Program-made: the position numbers and the translations under genes
Shown: in pieces, positions 7,895 to 16,503 of the stretch
Numbering within the stretch: position 1 is the stretch's first letter
Layout of the letters: each line of letters starts with the position of its first letter
NCBI RefSeq assembly: GCF_017939745.1
Contig: NZ_JAGKQQ010000001.1
Coordinates: forward strand, 1,302,001 to 1,366,000
Reading direction: 5' to 3'
From: Gemmata palustris
GTDB lineage: Bacteria > Planctomycetota > Planctomycetia > Gemmatales > Gemmataceae
DNA length: 64,000 nucleotides
The notes under the pieces: model-generated
What the model was told of the DNA's origin: nothing
What the model saw: the letters and a program-made list of their open reading frames with translations, nothing else
The model's database searches: none

Positions 7895-9991
7895 CTACTC
7901 CACCAACACGCGCAGGTCGCCCGCGCGCTTCGTTAACCCGACGCGATCCAGGTATTCGCACACGGGCACGGCGAACTTCCGCGTCGTGCCGAGTAGGTCG
8001 CGGATCTCGGCGACGGTCGCGCCCGATCCGTTCTGCAACCGCTGGACAACGCGCCGGCGCATTTCTGCCTCCGCTTCCGCCGACAAGTAGAACTCGTCGG
8101 TCAAACGCACCAAAAAACCTTCCGCACACGCGACTTCAAAGATGTCTTTGAGTGCGCCCGCGTTCCCTCCGGCCTGGTTCGCGAACTCTTTTGGCTCCGG
8201 TGGCGCGAATCCCGCTCCGGCGTGCGCCTCGACGATCTTGTCCTTCAGTTTGCGCTGGTTCGCACTGAGCTTGGGCTTGAAGTCCGCGCGCGCGATCCGT
8301 CGAGCGTCCCCCACAACCTTCTTCGCGCGAATGAGGCGATCGGTAACCGCTTGAAGGAGTTGCTCGTCGTTCACGTAGTCGAGCCGGGCGAGCGCCTTCT
8401 GGCGGTCGTGAGTCGTCATCAGTGGGTTCTCGGCGTGCATCGTGCCGAGCGTATCGAGAACGCGCGCTTCCAGTTCCGCGACGCGCTCGCTGTGGACGAG
8501 CAACCGCCGGTTGGACGCGAGCGTTAGATCCGTGAGTTTACCGCTCGATGTGAGTTGCAAAGCGAGTATTTCCACTCGACCCGGCTCGACCCCCGCCGCG
8601 CGCACGAGATCGTTCGGCGCGAAGCCGTGGGAGCCCGCGAGCCACGCGACCGCAAGTGCCCGTGTTTCCGCCGCATCGGACCACAACTTTTCGATGTGTT
8701 CGATGGCTTCGATGTGTCTGCGTCGCACCTTTGTCGCGGTCGGTTGCACAACTTGTCCACCGCCGAGCGTTTGTTCCGCAGACGAATCACGCAGCACGAA
8801 CGGTTGCCCCCACGCGGTCGTGACTGGTTCCGTGAGGAAGAGTTGCGCAAGCCCCCATTGTCCGGGATCAACGGTGTCGCAGTCGAGGAGTGACACCGTG
8901 GCCATGATTTCCGCGGTACCGACGTGTAACCGCACTGGAAGGCGGTGCTTGATACCGTGTTTTCCTTCGGCCGAAGCGAAGAGCCTTACTGTAAGTACCT
9001 TGCTCGGAACGAGATAGCTGGGGCGCGCGAGTTCTTGCCCGCGGCGCACCTGGTCGTGCGGCACGCCCGCGAGATTGATAGCCGCACGCTGTCCGCGGTG
9101 GACTTCCGTGACGGGCCGCCCGTGGTTGTTCAATCCGCGCACGCGCACGAGTTCAGTGCTTCCGTCTCCTCGGTGCCATTCGAGTTCATCGCCGACCGCG
9201 ATCGACCCCGACACGACCGACCCGGTGACGACCGTGCCGTGACCCTGCACCACGAACGCGCGGTCGATGGGGAGCCGGAACCAGGAGGAACCGCCTCCGT
9301 GTCCCTTCGCTGAAGGGAAGGGGGGCTGGTGGGGGGCTGCCTGTAACCCCTCCCTAACCCCTCCCCCAAGAGGAGAGGGGCTTAAAACCGGCGCTTGTAG
9401 TGTTTCTGTCTTTGTGTTCAGTTCTGTTCCCCCTTCCTTTTTAGGGAAGGGGGTTAGGGGGTTAGGTTCTTCGCCCCCCACACGCACGCACATCTCCCGC
9501 AGCGCGCCCTTCAATTCTGCAATGCCGAGCCCGGTGTGTGCGGAAGTGGGAATGATCGGCGCGTCTTCGAGGAACGATCCGCGCACGAGTTCGCGGAGTT
9601 CGAGGCCGACCACGTCGCGCGTCGTTTCGTCTACCAGATCGGCTTTTGTGAGAGCGACGAGGCCGTTTCGGATTCCCAGGAGTTTGAGGATTTCGAGGTG
9701 CTCGCGCGTTTGCGGCATGATCGAGTCGTCGGCCGCGACGACGAGGAGCGCGAAGTCGATACCGGTCGCCCCTGCGAGCATGTTCTTCACGAACCGCTCG
9801 TGGCCGGGAACGTCCACGATACCGAGGCGCACGTCGCCCAGATCGAGGTTGGCGAACCCGATATCGATGGTGATGCCCCGCGCCTTCTCTTCGGGGAGCC
9901 GGTCGCAATCGATTCCGGTGAGCGCTTTGATGAGCGACGTTTTCCCGTGATCGATGTGCCCGGCGGTGCCGAGTATGAGGTCGCGTGGCAT
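7895..9991 (-). CDS. selB: selenocysteine-specific translation elongation factor SelB
   Basis: A 698-residue GTPase that delivers Sec-tRNA to UGA codons with a SECIS element. It has G1 [11 protein letters not shown], switch [13 protein letters not shown] and G4 TKAD, followed by beta-barrel domains ([17 protein letters not shown]), and ends with four winged helices including the typical [19 protein letters not shown] near the C-terminus. ATG 9991 (MPRDLILG) is the start; upstream in-frame codons are not homologous. Residues about 173-236 are an extra Pro/Gly/Lys-rich insert between the GTPase domain and domain 2, encoded by repeat DNA (see the repeat entry). The frame stays intact, so the protein is probably functional. 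No selA, selD, tRNA-Sec or obvious UGA-containing selenoprotein was seen in this window. Confidence 0.95.
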   Translation of the reverse strand: MPRDLILGTAGHIDHGKTSLIKALTGIDCDRLPEEKARGITIDIGFANLDLGDVRLGIVDVPGHERFVKNMLAGATGIDFALLVVAADDSIMPQTREHLEILKLLGIRNGLVALTKADLVDETTRDVVGLELRELVRGSFLEDAPIIPTSAHTGLGIAELKGALREMCVRVGGEEPNPLTPFPKKEGGTELNTKTETLQAPVLSPSPLGGGVREGLQAAPHQPPFPSAKGHGGGSSWFRLPIDRAFVVQGHGTVVTGSVVSGSIAVGDELEWHRGDGSTELVRVRGLNNHGRPVTEVHRGQRAAINLAGVPHDQVRRGQELARPSYLVPSKVLTVRLFASAEGKHGIKHRLPVRLHVGTAEIMATVSLLDCDTVDPGQWGLAQLFLTEPVTTAWGQPFVLRDSSAEQTLGGGQVVQPTATKVRRRHIEAIEHIEKLWSDAAETRALAVAWLAGSHGFAPNDLVRAAGVEPGRVEILALQLTSSGKLTDLTLASNRRLLVHSERVAELEARVLDTLGTMHAENPLMTTHDRQKALARLDYVNDEQLLQAVTDRLIRAKKVVGDARRIARADFKPKLSANQRKLKDKIVEAHAGAGFAPPEPKEFANQAGGNAGALKDIFEVACAEGFLVRLTDEFYLSAEAEAEMRRRVVQRLQNGSGATVAEIRDLLGTTRKFAVPVCEYLDRVGLTKRAGDLRVLVE
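9284..9475. repeat. palindromic repeat DNA inserted in frame within selB
   Basis: This 192-bp G/C-skewed block codes for the non-homologous insert of SelB. It contains three short palindromes: CCCTTC/GAAGGG at 9303-9317, CCCCTC/GAGAGGGG around 9359-9380, and a perfect 9-bp pair CCCCCTTCC (9429-9437) with GGAAGGGGG (9445-9453). Between and beside them lie TTAGGGGGTTAGG-type runs. The translated strings [12 protein letters not shown] and [12 protein letters not shown] are of a kind I associate with spurious ORFs across intergenic repeats in large planctomycete genomes. Confidence 0.7.
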
Positions 9992-10638
9992 GTGAAACGG
10001 CTCGCAACGGTGCTGTTCCCCCGCGCATTCTATCCCAGCGCGCACCGGCTGACGCGACCGAGCGTTCGGCTATCGTGACAGCATCTTCGGGGACGGGCCG
10101 CGACTCGGATTCCTGTACTCGACAGAAGTGAATTTTATTCTTGGGTATACTTTTTATTTGTGATAGCGTATAATTTGGTGTTTCTTCTTCCCTTGGGAGT
10201 TTGTCCTAAGCGTTTTAGAGTCAAAATGGTATTGCCGTCGAGTCCGGCGCTGCTGCGAATAAGGTAGATTTAAACTATTGTAGTGATTGACTTTGTGTTG
10301 AAATGGTAACATTTGCCCGATCCAAAAAAGTTAGCAATTGTTAGCCAAAGTTGCCGCAGGTTTGAGGGGCTTAGCGAATCGGACCTGTGCGGCCGGCGCG
10401 GTGGCTGGCTACATTAGAAACAAATTTACGTTTAATTGATAATCTTTTGATCTTCGGGCGATAGGTTTTCGGACCGTACCGTCGGTAGGTTTTCCACCAA
10501 TGTGGTTCGAGGGTAAACGGTGCCATCGTAGTGGCTGCGGCGATAGAACACTCCTTACCGCTGCACTGACTCGACCCGACTTGGTACGCCCGCGTACCGG
10601 GGTCACGTCATCCGATCCTCTCGAACTGAGAATGACAC
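9992..10638. other. long intergenic region with AT-rich island
   Basis: No gene is supported in these 647 bp. The part from about 10120 to 10470 is much richer in A+T than the rest of the window. It includes a perfect TATAAT at 10169-10174 without a good -35 box, and the 16-mer GTTAGCAATTGTTAGC at 10330-10345, which recurs in reverse complement at 31230-31245. It presumably holds the promoter for the isomerase at 10639 and for selB on the other strand. Confidence 0.6.
10330..10345. repeat. GTTAGC direct-repeat pair, copy 1
   Basis: Two GTTAGC words separated by AATT. The exact reverse complement occurs at 31230-31245. Its role is unknown; it may be a protein-binding or recombination site. 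Confidence 0.5.
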
Positions 10639-11229
10639 ATGCTTGGCTCGACGCTCAATCCGAAGCAGTTCCTCTCCCGCGTGGCCGAAGAGATGGACCG
10701 CATCGACCCGGCCGAAATCCAAAAACTCTCCGATCTGGTTCACGAGCGGTACGTCGCGGGGCGGTTCGTGTTCGTGATCGGTAACGGTGGGAGCGGGTCG
10801 AACGCTTCGCACTTTTGCGAGGACATGGGGAAGGGCACGCTCGCACGCAAGTTCTTCGACGACGACACGAAGAAGCGGCTGAAGGTGCTGAGCCTCACCG
10901 ACAACACGCCGTACATTTTGGCTTGGGGCAACGACGAGGGCTTCGACCGTGTGTTTTCGGAGCAGTTGAAGAACCTCGCCAGCCCTGGGGATTTGCTGAT
11001 CGCGATTAGTGGGAGTGGGAACAGTCCGAACATCCTGCGCGCGGTCGAGTGGGCCAACGCGCACGGGCTGACCACCTACGGCTGTACCGGCTTTTCGGGT
11101 GGGAAGCTCCGCGGGCTCGCGCACTTCGGGCTGCACGTGCCGCTCGACGACATGGGGATCGTCGAGTCGATCCACCTGACCGCGTTCCACTGGGTCGTGG
11201 ACGACACCTACCGCCGGATCAGCATGTGA
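10639..11229 (+). CDS. SIS-domain phosphoheptose isomerase (GmhA-like)
   Basis: A 196-residue SIS-domain protein. The sugar-phosphate binding motif is [18 protein letters not shown] near residues 47-64, the second SIS motif is [14 protein letters not shown] near 115-128, and [17 protein letters not shown] near the C-terminus fits the GmhA/DiaA family. GmhA converts sedoheptulose 7-phosphate to D-glycero-D-manno-heptose 7-phosphate, the first step to heptose for lipopolysaccharide or S-layer glycans. No other heptose gene is adjacent, so the exact substrate is inferred. ATG 10639 follows a long AT-rich leader. Confidence 0.82.
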   Translation: MLGSTLNPKQFLSRVAEEMDRIDPAEIQKLSDLVHERYVAGRFVFVIGNGGSGSNASHFCEDMGKGTLARKFFDDDTKKRLKVLSLTDNTPYILAWGNDEGFDRVFSEQLKNLASPGDLLIAISGSGNSPNILRAVEWANAHGLTTYGCTGFSGGKLRGLAHFGLHVPLDDMGIVESIHLTAFHWVVDDTYRRISM

Positions 11230-11299
11230 GTGCCCTGCTCCTGCGGCGGATGAGCGACTCGATTGATCGGATCACTCGTTTCGGCGGAACGGAGAGCGC

Positions 11300-12085
11300 A
11301 TGGTGAACAATTGCCCCACCTGCGGGCGCCCGGGGGCAACTGGAACGAGCGAAGTGGCCGGCTCGGACTCGCTAGTGAACGAGTCCGAGCTGGCGTTAGT
11401 GCCTACCTCCACTAGCGCGCCCTTGGTATCCGGTTCCGTGCCGCGGGGGTTGTGGTGGGAGGTTGCGGCGGTGGTGGCCGTCGGGGTCGTGCCGAACCTG
11501 CTTGGTGCGGTACACTCTTTGGTTCATCCGCCGCCGCCTGTACCCTACTGGCTCGATTCACTTCAACTCGTGTTCTTGAGCGGCTGCACGATCCTTGTGA
11601 CCCTCTATTTGATGAGCCGAAGCGGGGAATCATGGGAGCACTTCGGTGTCGCACCGGTCTGCCCGATCGATGCGCCGTTTGCGTTCATTGTTCTCATCGC
11701 ATCGATACTCATTTGGCGCTTGATACCAGACTTCGGACTGCCGGAGAAACCACTCGCGCACGACTACTTCCCGCGCCCGCGCGCCAGGGTTGATTACGCG
11801 ATGATGGCGCTGAAATACGGCTTCGCCGCGTGCGCCGAGGAGATCGTGACTCGTGCGTACCTGATTACTCGCTTAACGACATTGTTGAGGTCGCGCGGAG
11901 AGGCCGTGCTCGTGGCTGCGATCCTGTTCGCCTCGTACCACGTGTATCAGGGGCTGCAAGGGTTCATTGACGTGTTCGTATTCGGGGTGATGTACGGGAT
12001 GATCTTCTTGGGTATTGGGCGCGTGTGGCCGTTGGTTTTGGCCCATGCGCTTTACAATATCCGGTTGGAACTGATGCTCAGTTAG
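11300..12085 (+). CDS. CPBP-family intramembrane glutamic endopeptidase with N-terminal zinc ribbon
   Basis: A 261-residue membrane protein. A short CPTCGRP motif at residues 5-11 is half of a zinc-ribbon-like site, and an unstructured linker follows. About seven hydrophobic segments start near residue 52. The CPBP (Abi, Rce1-like) signature is present: AEEIVTRAYLITRL near 184, SYHVYQG near 212, and HALYN near 251, which supply the catalytic Glu and His residues. In bacteria these proteases process prenylated or small peptides, or give bacteriocin self-immunity. GGAGAG precedes ATG 11300. It lies 70 bp after the isomerase and its end overlaps the convergent DUF1990 gene by 4 bp. Confidence 0.88.
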   Translation: MVNNCPTCGRPGATGTSEVAGSDSLVNESELALVPTSTSAPLVSGSVPRGLWWEVAAVVAVGVVPNLLGAVHSLVHPPPPVPYWLDSLQLVFLSGCTILVTLYLMSRSGESWEHFGVAPVCPIDAPFAFIVLIASILIWRLIPDFGLPEKPLAHDYFPRPRARVDYAMMALKYGFAACAEEIVTRAYLITRLTTLLRSRGEAVLVAAILFASYHVYQGLQGFIDVFVFGVMYGMIFLGIGRVWPLVLAHALYNIRLELMLS

Positions 12086-12654
12086 TGTGCGGCCTGTTGC
12101 ATCGCGCGGCCCGAGTCTCGGGCAAAGCGGCGCTGCGTCATCCGCGTGAGCGGGTAGCCCAATCGGGCCAGCAGATGGTTCGGGCGCGAGAACGCCAGAA
12201 TGTCGTACCAGACGGCGTCACTGGCTTGGTCCCATTCGACCATGAACCGTTCTTCGCCCGATTCGGCGTGTCCTGGAAGGGTGCCGTAAGCGAATCCGAA
12301 ACGGGCTACGGAGTCCGTTTCGTTCACGACATAAACGATCCGGCACGCATTGAGCCACCAGAACCCCATCACGCGCGCAATAACCGCCACGCACGAGCCG
12401 GTTTGGATGAGCGTGTCTGCTGGTTCGGCTTCGACCCAACCGAGGCGAAAGTGCTCCCAGCGTGTGAGGGCCGCCTTTGCAGCGAGGAACGTGCCTTCGC
12501 CGTCGCCGAGTTTGACCCGCGTGCGATCCACGACATAGCCGGGTGGCGGTGTGGTCGCGGTGGTGCCAACGGCTGCGTAAGAGAAATCGAGCCGGGATTG
12601 CGCGGCGAGAAACTTCTGAATAACTTCGGGCGAAGGCTTGCGGAGTAGGGGCAT
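12082..12654 (-). CDS. DUF1990 family protein
   Basis: A 190-residue protein matching DUF1990, a START/SRPBCC-like fold found in bacteria and plants. Recognisable features are the N-terminal LDFSYAAVGTT, the central YVVDRTRVKLGDGEGTF, WEHFRLGWVEA, the strand GFWWLNACRIVYVVNE, and the closing AFSRPNHLLARLGYPLTRMTQ. No signal peptide or membrane helix is seen. The biological role of the family is not established. The start ATG 12654 is clear and the gene stands alone. Confidence 0.85.
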   Translation of the reverse strand: MPLLRKPSPEVIQKFLAAQSRLDFSYAAVGTTATTPPPGYVVDRTRVKLGDGEGTFLAAKAALTRWEHFRLGWVEAEPADTLIQTGSCVAVIARVMGFWWLNACRIVYVVNETDSVARFGFAYGTLPGHAESGEERFMVEWDQASDAVWYDILAFSRPNHLLARLGYPLTRMTQRRFARDSGRAMQQAAH

Positions 12655-12724
12655 GGTGGTGCTCGTTGCGGTGCCGAATCCACGTGAATCGAACCGCGGA
12701 TCGGCCCGGTTTTTTAACGGCGGC

Positions 12725-13777
12725 CTACACCGGGAGCGATACTTTCAACTCCGCTGCGGCCTTTGCAATGAGTTCCCACGTGCCGTCGGGTACCGGGATG
12801 CCGCTCACGAGGCGCTTTTGCTTTGTGAACCGTTCGGGGTCACCTGGGAGTGTGATCGCGTTCACACCTGCGACCGTCGGGCACGAGCGGACGTATGCCG
12901 TGAGGCTGTCGGTTTCCTTCAGGAAGTGCTCAGTGCCGCCAAAAAGCGCCGGATTGAACAGCACGAACACGGCGGCGTTTCCCTGACCCGCGAGCGGGAA
13001 TGTGGGATTGCTACACGCTCCGCCTGACAATCCACCGCACAAGAGGTCGAGCAGCAAGCCCAGGCCGAAGCCCTTGTAGGCTTGCGTTCCACCGAACGGA
13101 ATCAGGCTGCCACGCGGTTCGCTGTAGAGCACGCCGGGGTCGTTTGTGGGTGCGCCGGTGTGGTCGATGAGCCAGCCGTCCGGCGCGGGCTCTTTCTTCT
13201 GGAACTGGGCGCGAACCTTACCTTCGGCTGCCGCACTTGTGCCGAAGTCGATGACCACCGGCGCGTTGGACGTTGGCGCACCCATGCAAATCGGGTTGGT
13301 ACTGATACGGCCCTCGGTGCCTCCCGGCGGCGCAACGCGGCGGCCCGAACCGTGTGAGTTCACCGCCGCGAACAGGGCCATGTTATTCTTCGCCGCGAAC
13401 TCCGCGTACTCACCCAGGCGCCCGGTGTGACCGCAGTTCCGCAGCGTGCCGGCCGCGATCCCGAGCGCTTTGGCCTTGGGGAGCAGTTTGTCGAGCAACC
13501 GGTAGGTCTGAACCTGCCCCAATCCCCAACCCGCGTCCGCAGCGACGACGGCCGGAGTTTCGGAGATCACTGTTAATGGCGCGCCGGCCTTGTACGTCCC
13601 CTTCCTCAAGAAGTCGATGTACTGCGGTACGCGCATCACGCCGTGGGAATCGTGCCCACACAGGTTCGCATCTACCAGGCTTCGCGCGACCACATTCGCA
13701 TCGGCCGCGGGAACGCTCACCGACTCGAACAGTGCCTGCGTGAAGGTGACGAGTGTGGAAGAGGAGAAAGTCGGCAT
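12725..13777 (-). CDS. Ldh-family (malate/L-lactate/ureidoglycolate type) NAD(P)-dependent dehydrogenase
   Basis: A 350-residue oxidoreductase of the malate/L-lactate dehydrogenase type-2 fold. Signatures include VDANLCGHDSHGVMRVPQY near residue 35, RNCGHTGRLGEYAEFAA near 110, NSHGSGRRVAPPGG and RISTNPICMGAPT near 140-165, and YKGFGLGLLLDLLCGGLSGG near 230. These enzymes oxidise 2-hydroxyacids such as malate, lactate, ureidoglycolate or sulfolactate with NAD(P). The substrate cannot be told from sequence. ATG 13777 is chosen over a TTG at 13816. It is divergent from the aldose epimerase at 13856. Confidence 0.9.
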   Translation of the reverse strand: MPTFSSSTLVTFTQALFESVSVPAADANVVARSLVDANLCGHDSHGVMRVPQYIDFLRKGTYKAGAPLTVISETPAVVAADAGWGLGQVQTYRLLDKLLPKAKALGIAAGTLRNCGHTGRLGEYAEFAAKNNMALFAAVNSHGSGRRVAPPGGTEGRISTNPICMGAPTSNAPVVIDFGTSAAAEGKVRAQFQKKEPAPDGWLIDHTGAPTNDPGVLYSEPRGSLIPFGGTQAYKGFGLGLLLDLLCGGLSGGACSNPTFPLAGQGNAAVFVLFNPALFGGTEHFLKETDSLTAYVRSCPTVAGVNAITLPGDPERFTKQKRLVSGIPVPDGTWELIAKAAAELKVSLPV

Positions 13778-13855
13778 CAGAAGGCCCGTGAATTTGGGGA
13801 GAGGCTGCGGGTACAATCACCTCGCGAACCGTCATTATCGTAGGGGAGGGGAATC

Positions 13856-14890
13856 ATGGCCTTTGAAGTGCGCACAACGCAGGGCGGGGCGGGGGACCGC
13901 AGCGGCGAAGTGTACGAACTCACGAACGACACCGGCACGGTACGGGCCGAAGTGTGGCCGCAGTGGGGGTTCAACTGCCTCAAGTGGCAGGTCCGGCAGG
14001 AAGATAATCGCTGGGCCGACATCCTCTTTCACATGCCGGACTGGGAGAGTAACCCGGTCCCGACGCGGAGCGGGCACCCGATACTGTTCCCATTTCCCGG
14101 AAGGCTGCGCGACGGGCGTTTCACGTTTGAGGGCAAGACGTACCAGCTCCCGCTCAATGAATCGACGAAGCTCCACGCGATCCACGGGTTCACCCCGCGC
14201 AACAAGTGGCGCGTCACGGACTGGAACGGCGATTCAGAGTTCGCATTCGTTACGGGTGAGTTCAACCTCGCGAAAGATCTGCCCGAATCTCTATCGCTAT
14301 GGCCGTCGGATTTTCGGTTCAGCGTGACGTACCGGCTCTACGCGAACAAGTTGCGTGTGGACGCCCGCGTTGAGAACGTCGGATCGGGACCACTTCCCTT
14401 CGGATTGGGCTACCACGGCTACTTTCGGCTTCCCGGAATGAGTACTCCCGACGTCGCCGATTGCGTGCTCCAGGCGAACGTAAACGAGGTCTGGGAAGTG
14501 AACGAGAACAACCTCCCGACCGGCTGGCGCAAGGAACTGCCCGCCGACCTCAACTTCCGGCAACCGCGCGCAGTCGGAAGCACCGCCCTCGATAATGTGT
14601 TTACGGGCGTGCTGAGTAGTGAGACCCGTAACAGCGGTTTTGTCGACCTCGCGCGGCTCTCGCACCCGAACGCGGCGGGCAGCCTTCGCGTGCGCGCGGA
14701 CGCTTCTTTCCGTGAACTCGTATTGTTCACGCCCGCCCACCGTCACGCGCTCGCGATCGAGCCCTACACCTGTTCCGCCGACGCCTCGAACTTGCAGGCG
14801 CGCGGAATCGACAGCGGGTGGCGGATTCTTCCACCGGGGGGCGATTGGGAGGGGGCCGTCGAATACGTTTGGGAGCCGACCGAACTCTGA
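13856..14890 (+). CDS. aldose 1-epimerase family protein
   Basis: A 344-residue galactose-mutarotase-like protein. It opens with an extra strand region (WPQWGFNCLKWQV), then GHPILFPFPGRLRDGRFTFEG, the conserved LHAIHGFTPRN near residue 105 (catalytic His), GLGYHGYFRLPG near 180 (second His), and FRELVLFTPAHRHALAIEPYT near 280 (catalytic Glu). This family interconverts sugar anomers and feeds central sugar metabolism. A strong GGGGAGGGG precedes ATG 13856. The neighbouring Ldh-type dehydrogenase is divergent, so there is no operon partner. Confidence 0.88.
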   Translation: MAFEVRTTQGGAGDRSGEVYELTNDTGTVRAEVWPQWGFNCLKWQVRQEDNRWADILFHMPDWESNPVPTRSGHPILFPFPGRLRDGRFTFEGKTYQLPLNESTKLHAIHGFTPRNKWRVTDWNGDSEFAFVTGEFNLAKDLPESLSLWPSDFRFSVTYRLYANKLRVDARVENVGSGPLPFGLGYHGYFRLPGMSTPDVADCVLQANVNEVWEVNENNLPTGWRKELPADLNFRQPRAVGSTALDNVFTGVLSSETRNSGFVDLARLSHPNAAGSLRVRADASFRELVLFTPAHRHALAIEPYTCSADASNLQARGIDSGWRILPPGGDWEGAVEYVWEPTEL

Positions 14891-14983
14891 CCGGGTTTCA
14901 CCTCTGGCAGTAAGCGGTTGCCGGCCGGCCGAACGCATCCTAGCTTTGCGTACTTCGATGTACGCTCGGTGGGGGTACGCGGG

Positions 14984-16339
14984 ATGGCGGGGACCACGGC
15001 GCTCGGCAAGTACCGGCTGCTCAACTCACTCGGCAGCGGGAGCAACGCCGAAGTGTTTCTGGCCCAACCGCTCCAGCACCCCGATTTCCGCGTCGTGGTG
15101 AAGCGCATCCACGATCACGTTGTCACGCATCCGAAGTTCCGCCAGCTCTTTGAGGCGGAAGTTCGGTCGATGGCGAACTTCAATCACCCCTATGCGGTGC
15201 AACTCCTCGAAGCCGCGGTCGATGACCCGATCGGCCCGTGCCTCGTGATGGAGTACGTGCCCGGGATCACGCTCGAAGACCTACTCGCCAAGCACCGCCG
15301 ACTCCCGCCGGAGCGCGTGGGGCGGTTGCTGGCGTGCTTCTGTCAGGCGCTCCAGGCCGCGCACGACGCGGGGATCGTTCACCGCGACCTGAAGCCCTCG
15401 AACTTAATGGTACTGAACGCGGACACGGAACGGGAAACGCTCAAGGTCATGGACTTCGGGTTCGCCGGGTTCGCCGCGAAGCCGCACATTCAGCTCGCCG
15501 AACTCACGGGACACGGCCCGATCTACGCGATCGGCACCCCCGGCTATGTGAGCCCGGAGATGGTCCGCGGCGATCGCGTCGACTCGCGCAGCGACCTCTA
15601 CTCGGTCGGTGTAATCCTGTACGAGATGCTCACGGGTCGGTTGCCGTTCAACTACGACTATCAGGACAAGCTCCTCGCGGCCCACATCAAGGAGTCGCCG
15701 CCCAAGTTTACCAAGATCGGGCGCGGGGACGTTCCGCCGATGGTCGAAGCGGTGGTACAGCTCGCACTGTGCAAGTACCCGAACGAGCGCCAGCAGTCCG
15801 CGCGCGAACTCGCCATGATGTTCGGTCAGGCACTCGGTGACGATTACTGGGAAGCCGCGATGCCCGAGGGCTGGGAGCCGATGGCGGTCGCGGAAGACGA
15901 CGGTGATGCACCCCCACCGGCTCAGGTGACGCGGGCATCGATCGATCCCTACCACGTGACCCACGAGTTCGAGGCGTTCATGCCGGAGCGCCTTGCCGCG
16001 GCCAAGCTCCGCGGGTTCGTGGAGGATTTCGGCGGGCAGGTGCTCACGAGCGAACCCGGGGTGATTCGGATGCGCCTCGGCGTCCCTAACGGTTACAAGG
16101 AAGCCAAAGAGGGCAGCGGCCTCCTCGGGTGGTTCGCCGCGCGCCGGCCTTCCGTGCCACGTGGTCAGGAGCCGATCGAACTCGAACTCCAGATGGACAA
16201 GCCCGACCCCGGCCAACCGCGGTTGTGTGTTGTTGCGGCCTTTCGCCCACTCAAGGACTACCCGCCGAAGGACCAGAACCACTGGCACGAGCGCTGCGAC
16301 AAACTTCACATGGCGCTGCGGCAGTATTTGGGGGCGTAA
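14984..16339 (+). CDS. Ser/Thr protein kinase, cytoplasmic
   Basis: A 451-residue protein with an N-terminal kinase domain (residues 8 to about 280) and an unassigned C-terminal part of about 150 residues. Kinase motifs are the glycine loop LGSGSNAEVFLA, the lysine in VVVKRIHDH, catalytic HRDLKPSNL, metal-binding MDFGFAG, and the activation segment end GTPGYVSPEM. No transmembrane segment is seen, unlike many planctomycete kinases. The C-terminal region (AFMPERLAAAKLRGFVEDFG onward) is alpha/beta and unrecognised; it may be a regulatory or FHA-independent partner domain. ATG 14984 (MAGTTALGKYRLL) is preferred to a TTG at 14918. Confidence 0.92.
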   Translation: MAGTTALGKYRLLNSLGSGSNAEVFLAQPLQHPDFRVVVKRIHDHVVTHPKFRQLFEAEVRSMANFNHPYAVQLLEAAVDDPIGPCLVMEYVPGITLEDLLAKHRRLPPERVGRLLACFCQALQAAHDAGIVHRDLKPSNLMVLNADTERETLKVMDFGFAGFAAKPHIQLAELTGHGPIYAIGTPGYVSPEMVRGDRVDSRSDLYSVGVILYEMLTGRLPFNYDYQDKLLAAHIKESPPKFTKIGRGDVPPMVEAVVQLALCKYPNERQQSARELAMMFGQALGDDYWEAAMPEGWEPMAVAEDDGDAPPPAQVTRASIDPYHVTHEFEAFMPERLAAAKLRGFVEDFGGQVLTSEPGVIRMRLGVPNGYKEAKEGSGLLGWFAARRPSVPRGQEPIELELQMDKPDPGQPRLCVVAAFRPLKDYPPKDQNHWHERCDKLHMALRQYLGA

Positions 16340-16363
16340 TTTCCGGTAAATGAGGCTCGAGCA

Positions 16364-16475
16364 ACCAGAAAGAGCACACGAGTCACAAAGGGAACTGAGA
16401 GAACGAGTTCGTGGAACTCAATTTTTCTCTTCGGTTCCTTTTTGTGCCCCGTGTGCTCTTTCGTCGCCATTCTGT
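16364..16475. repeat. imperfect inverted repeat, CACAAAGGG family
   Basis: The left arm AGAAAGAGCACACGAGTCAC (from 16368) with CAAAGGGAAC pairs with GGTTCCTTTTTGTGCCCCGTG and TGTGCTCTTTCG, ending near 16473. The match is about 80 percent over 35 bp. The loop carries a small palindrome GAACGAGTTCGTG. The wording (CACAAA, TTTGTGCC, CATTCTGTCTTTGGCC) links it to the larger inverted repeats at 45861-46335 and 47891-48125. It separates the kinase from the methyltransferase and could also serve as a terminator. Confidence 0.65.
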
Positions 16476-16503
16476 CTTTGGCCTTCACTACTATCATGAC
16501 TAG

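Noticed and set aside
12690..12720. Possible terminator AACCG...CGGTTTTTT
   Set aside because: The stem is only 5 bp, and the T-run lies on the strand with no transcript ending there.
14918..14983. TTG start giving a 22-residue N-terminal extension of the Ser/Thr kinase
   Set aside because: The kinase fold begins directly after ATG 14984 and the extension has no conserved features.
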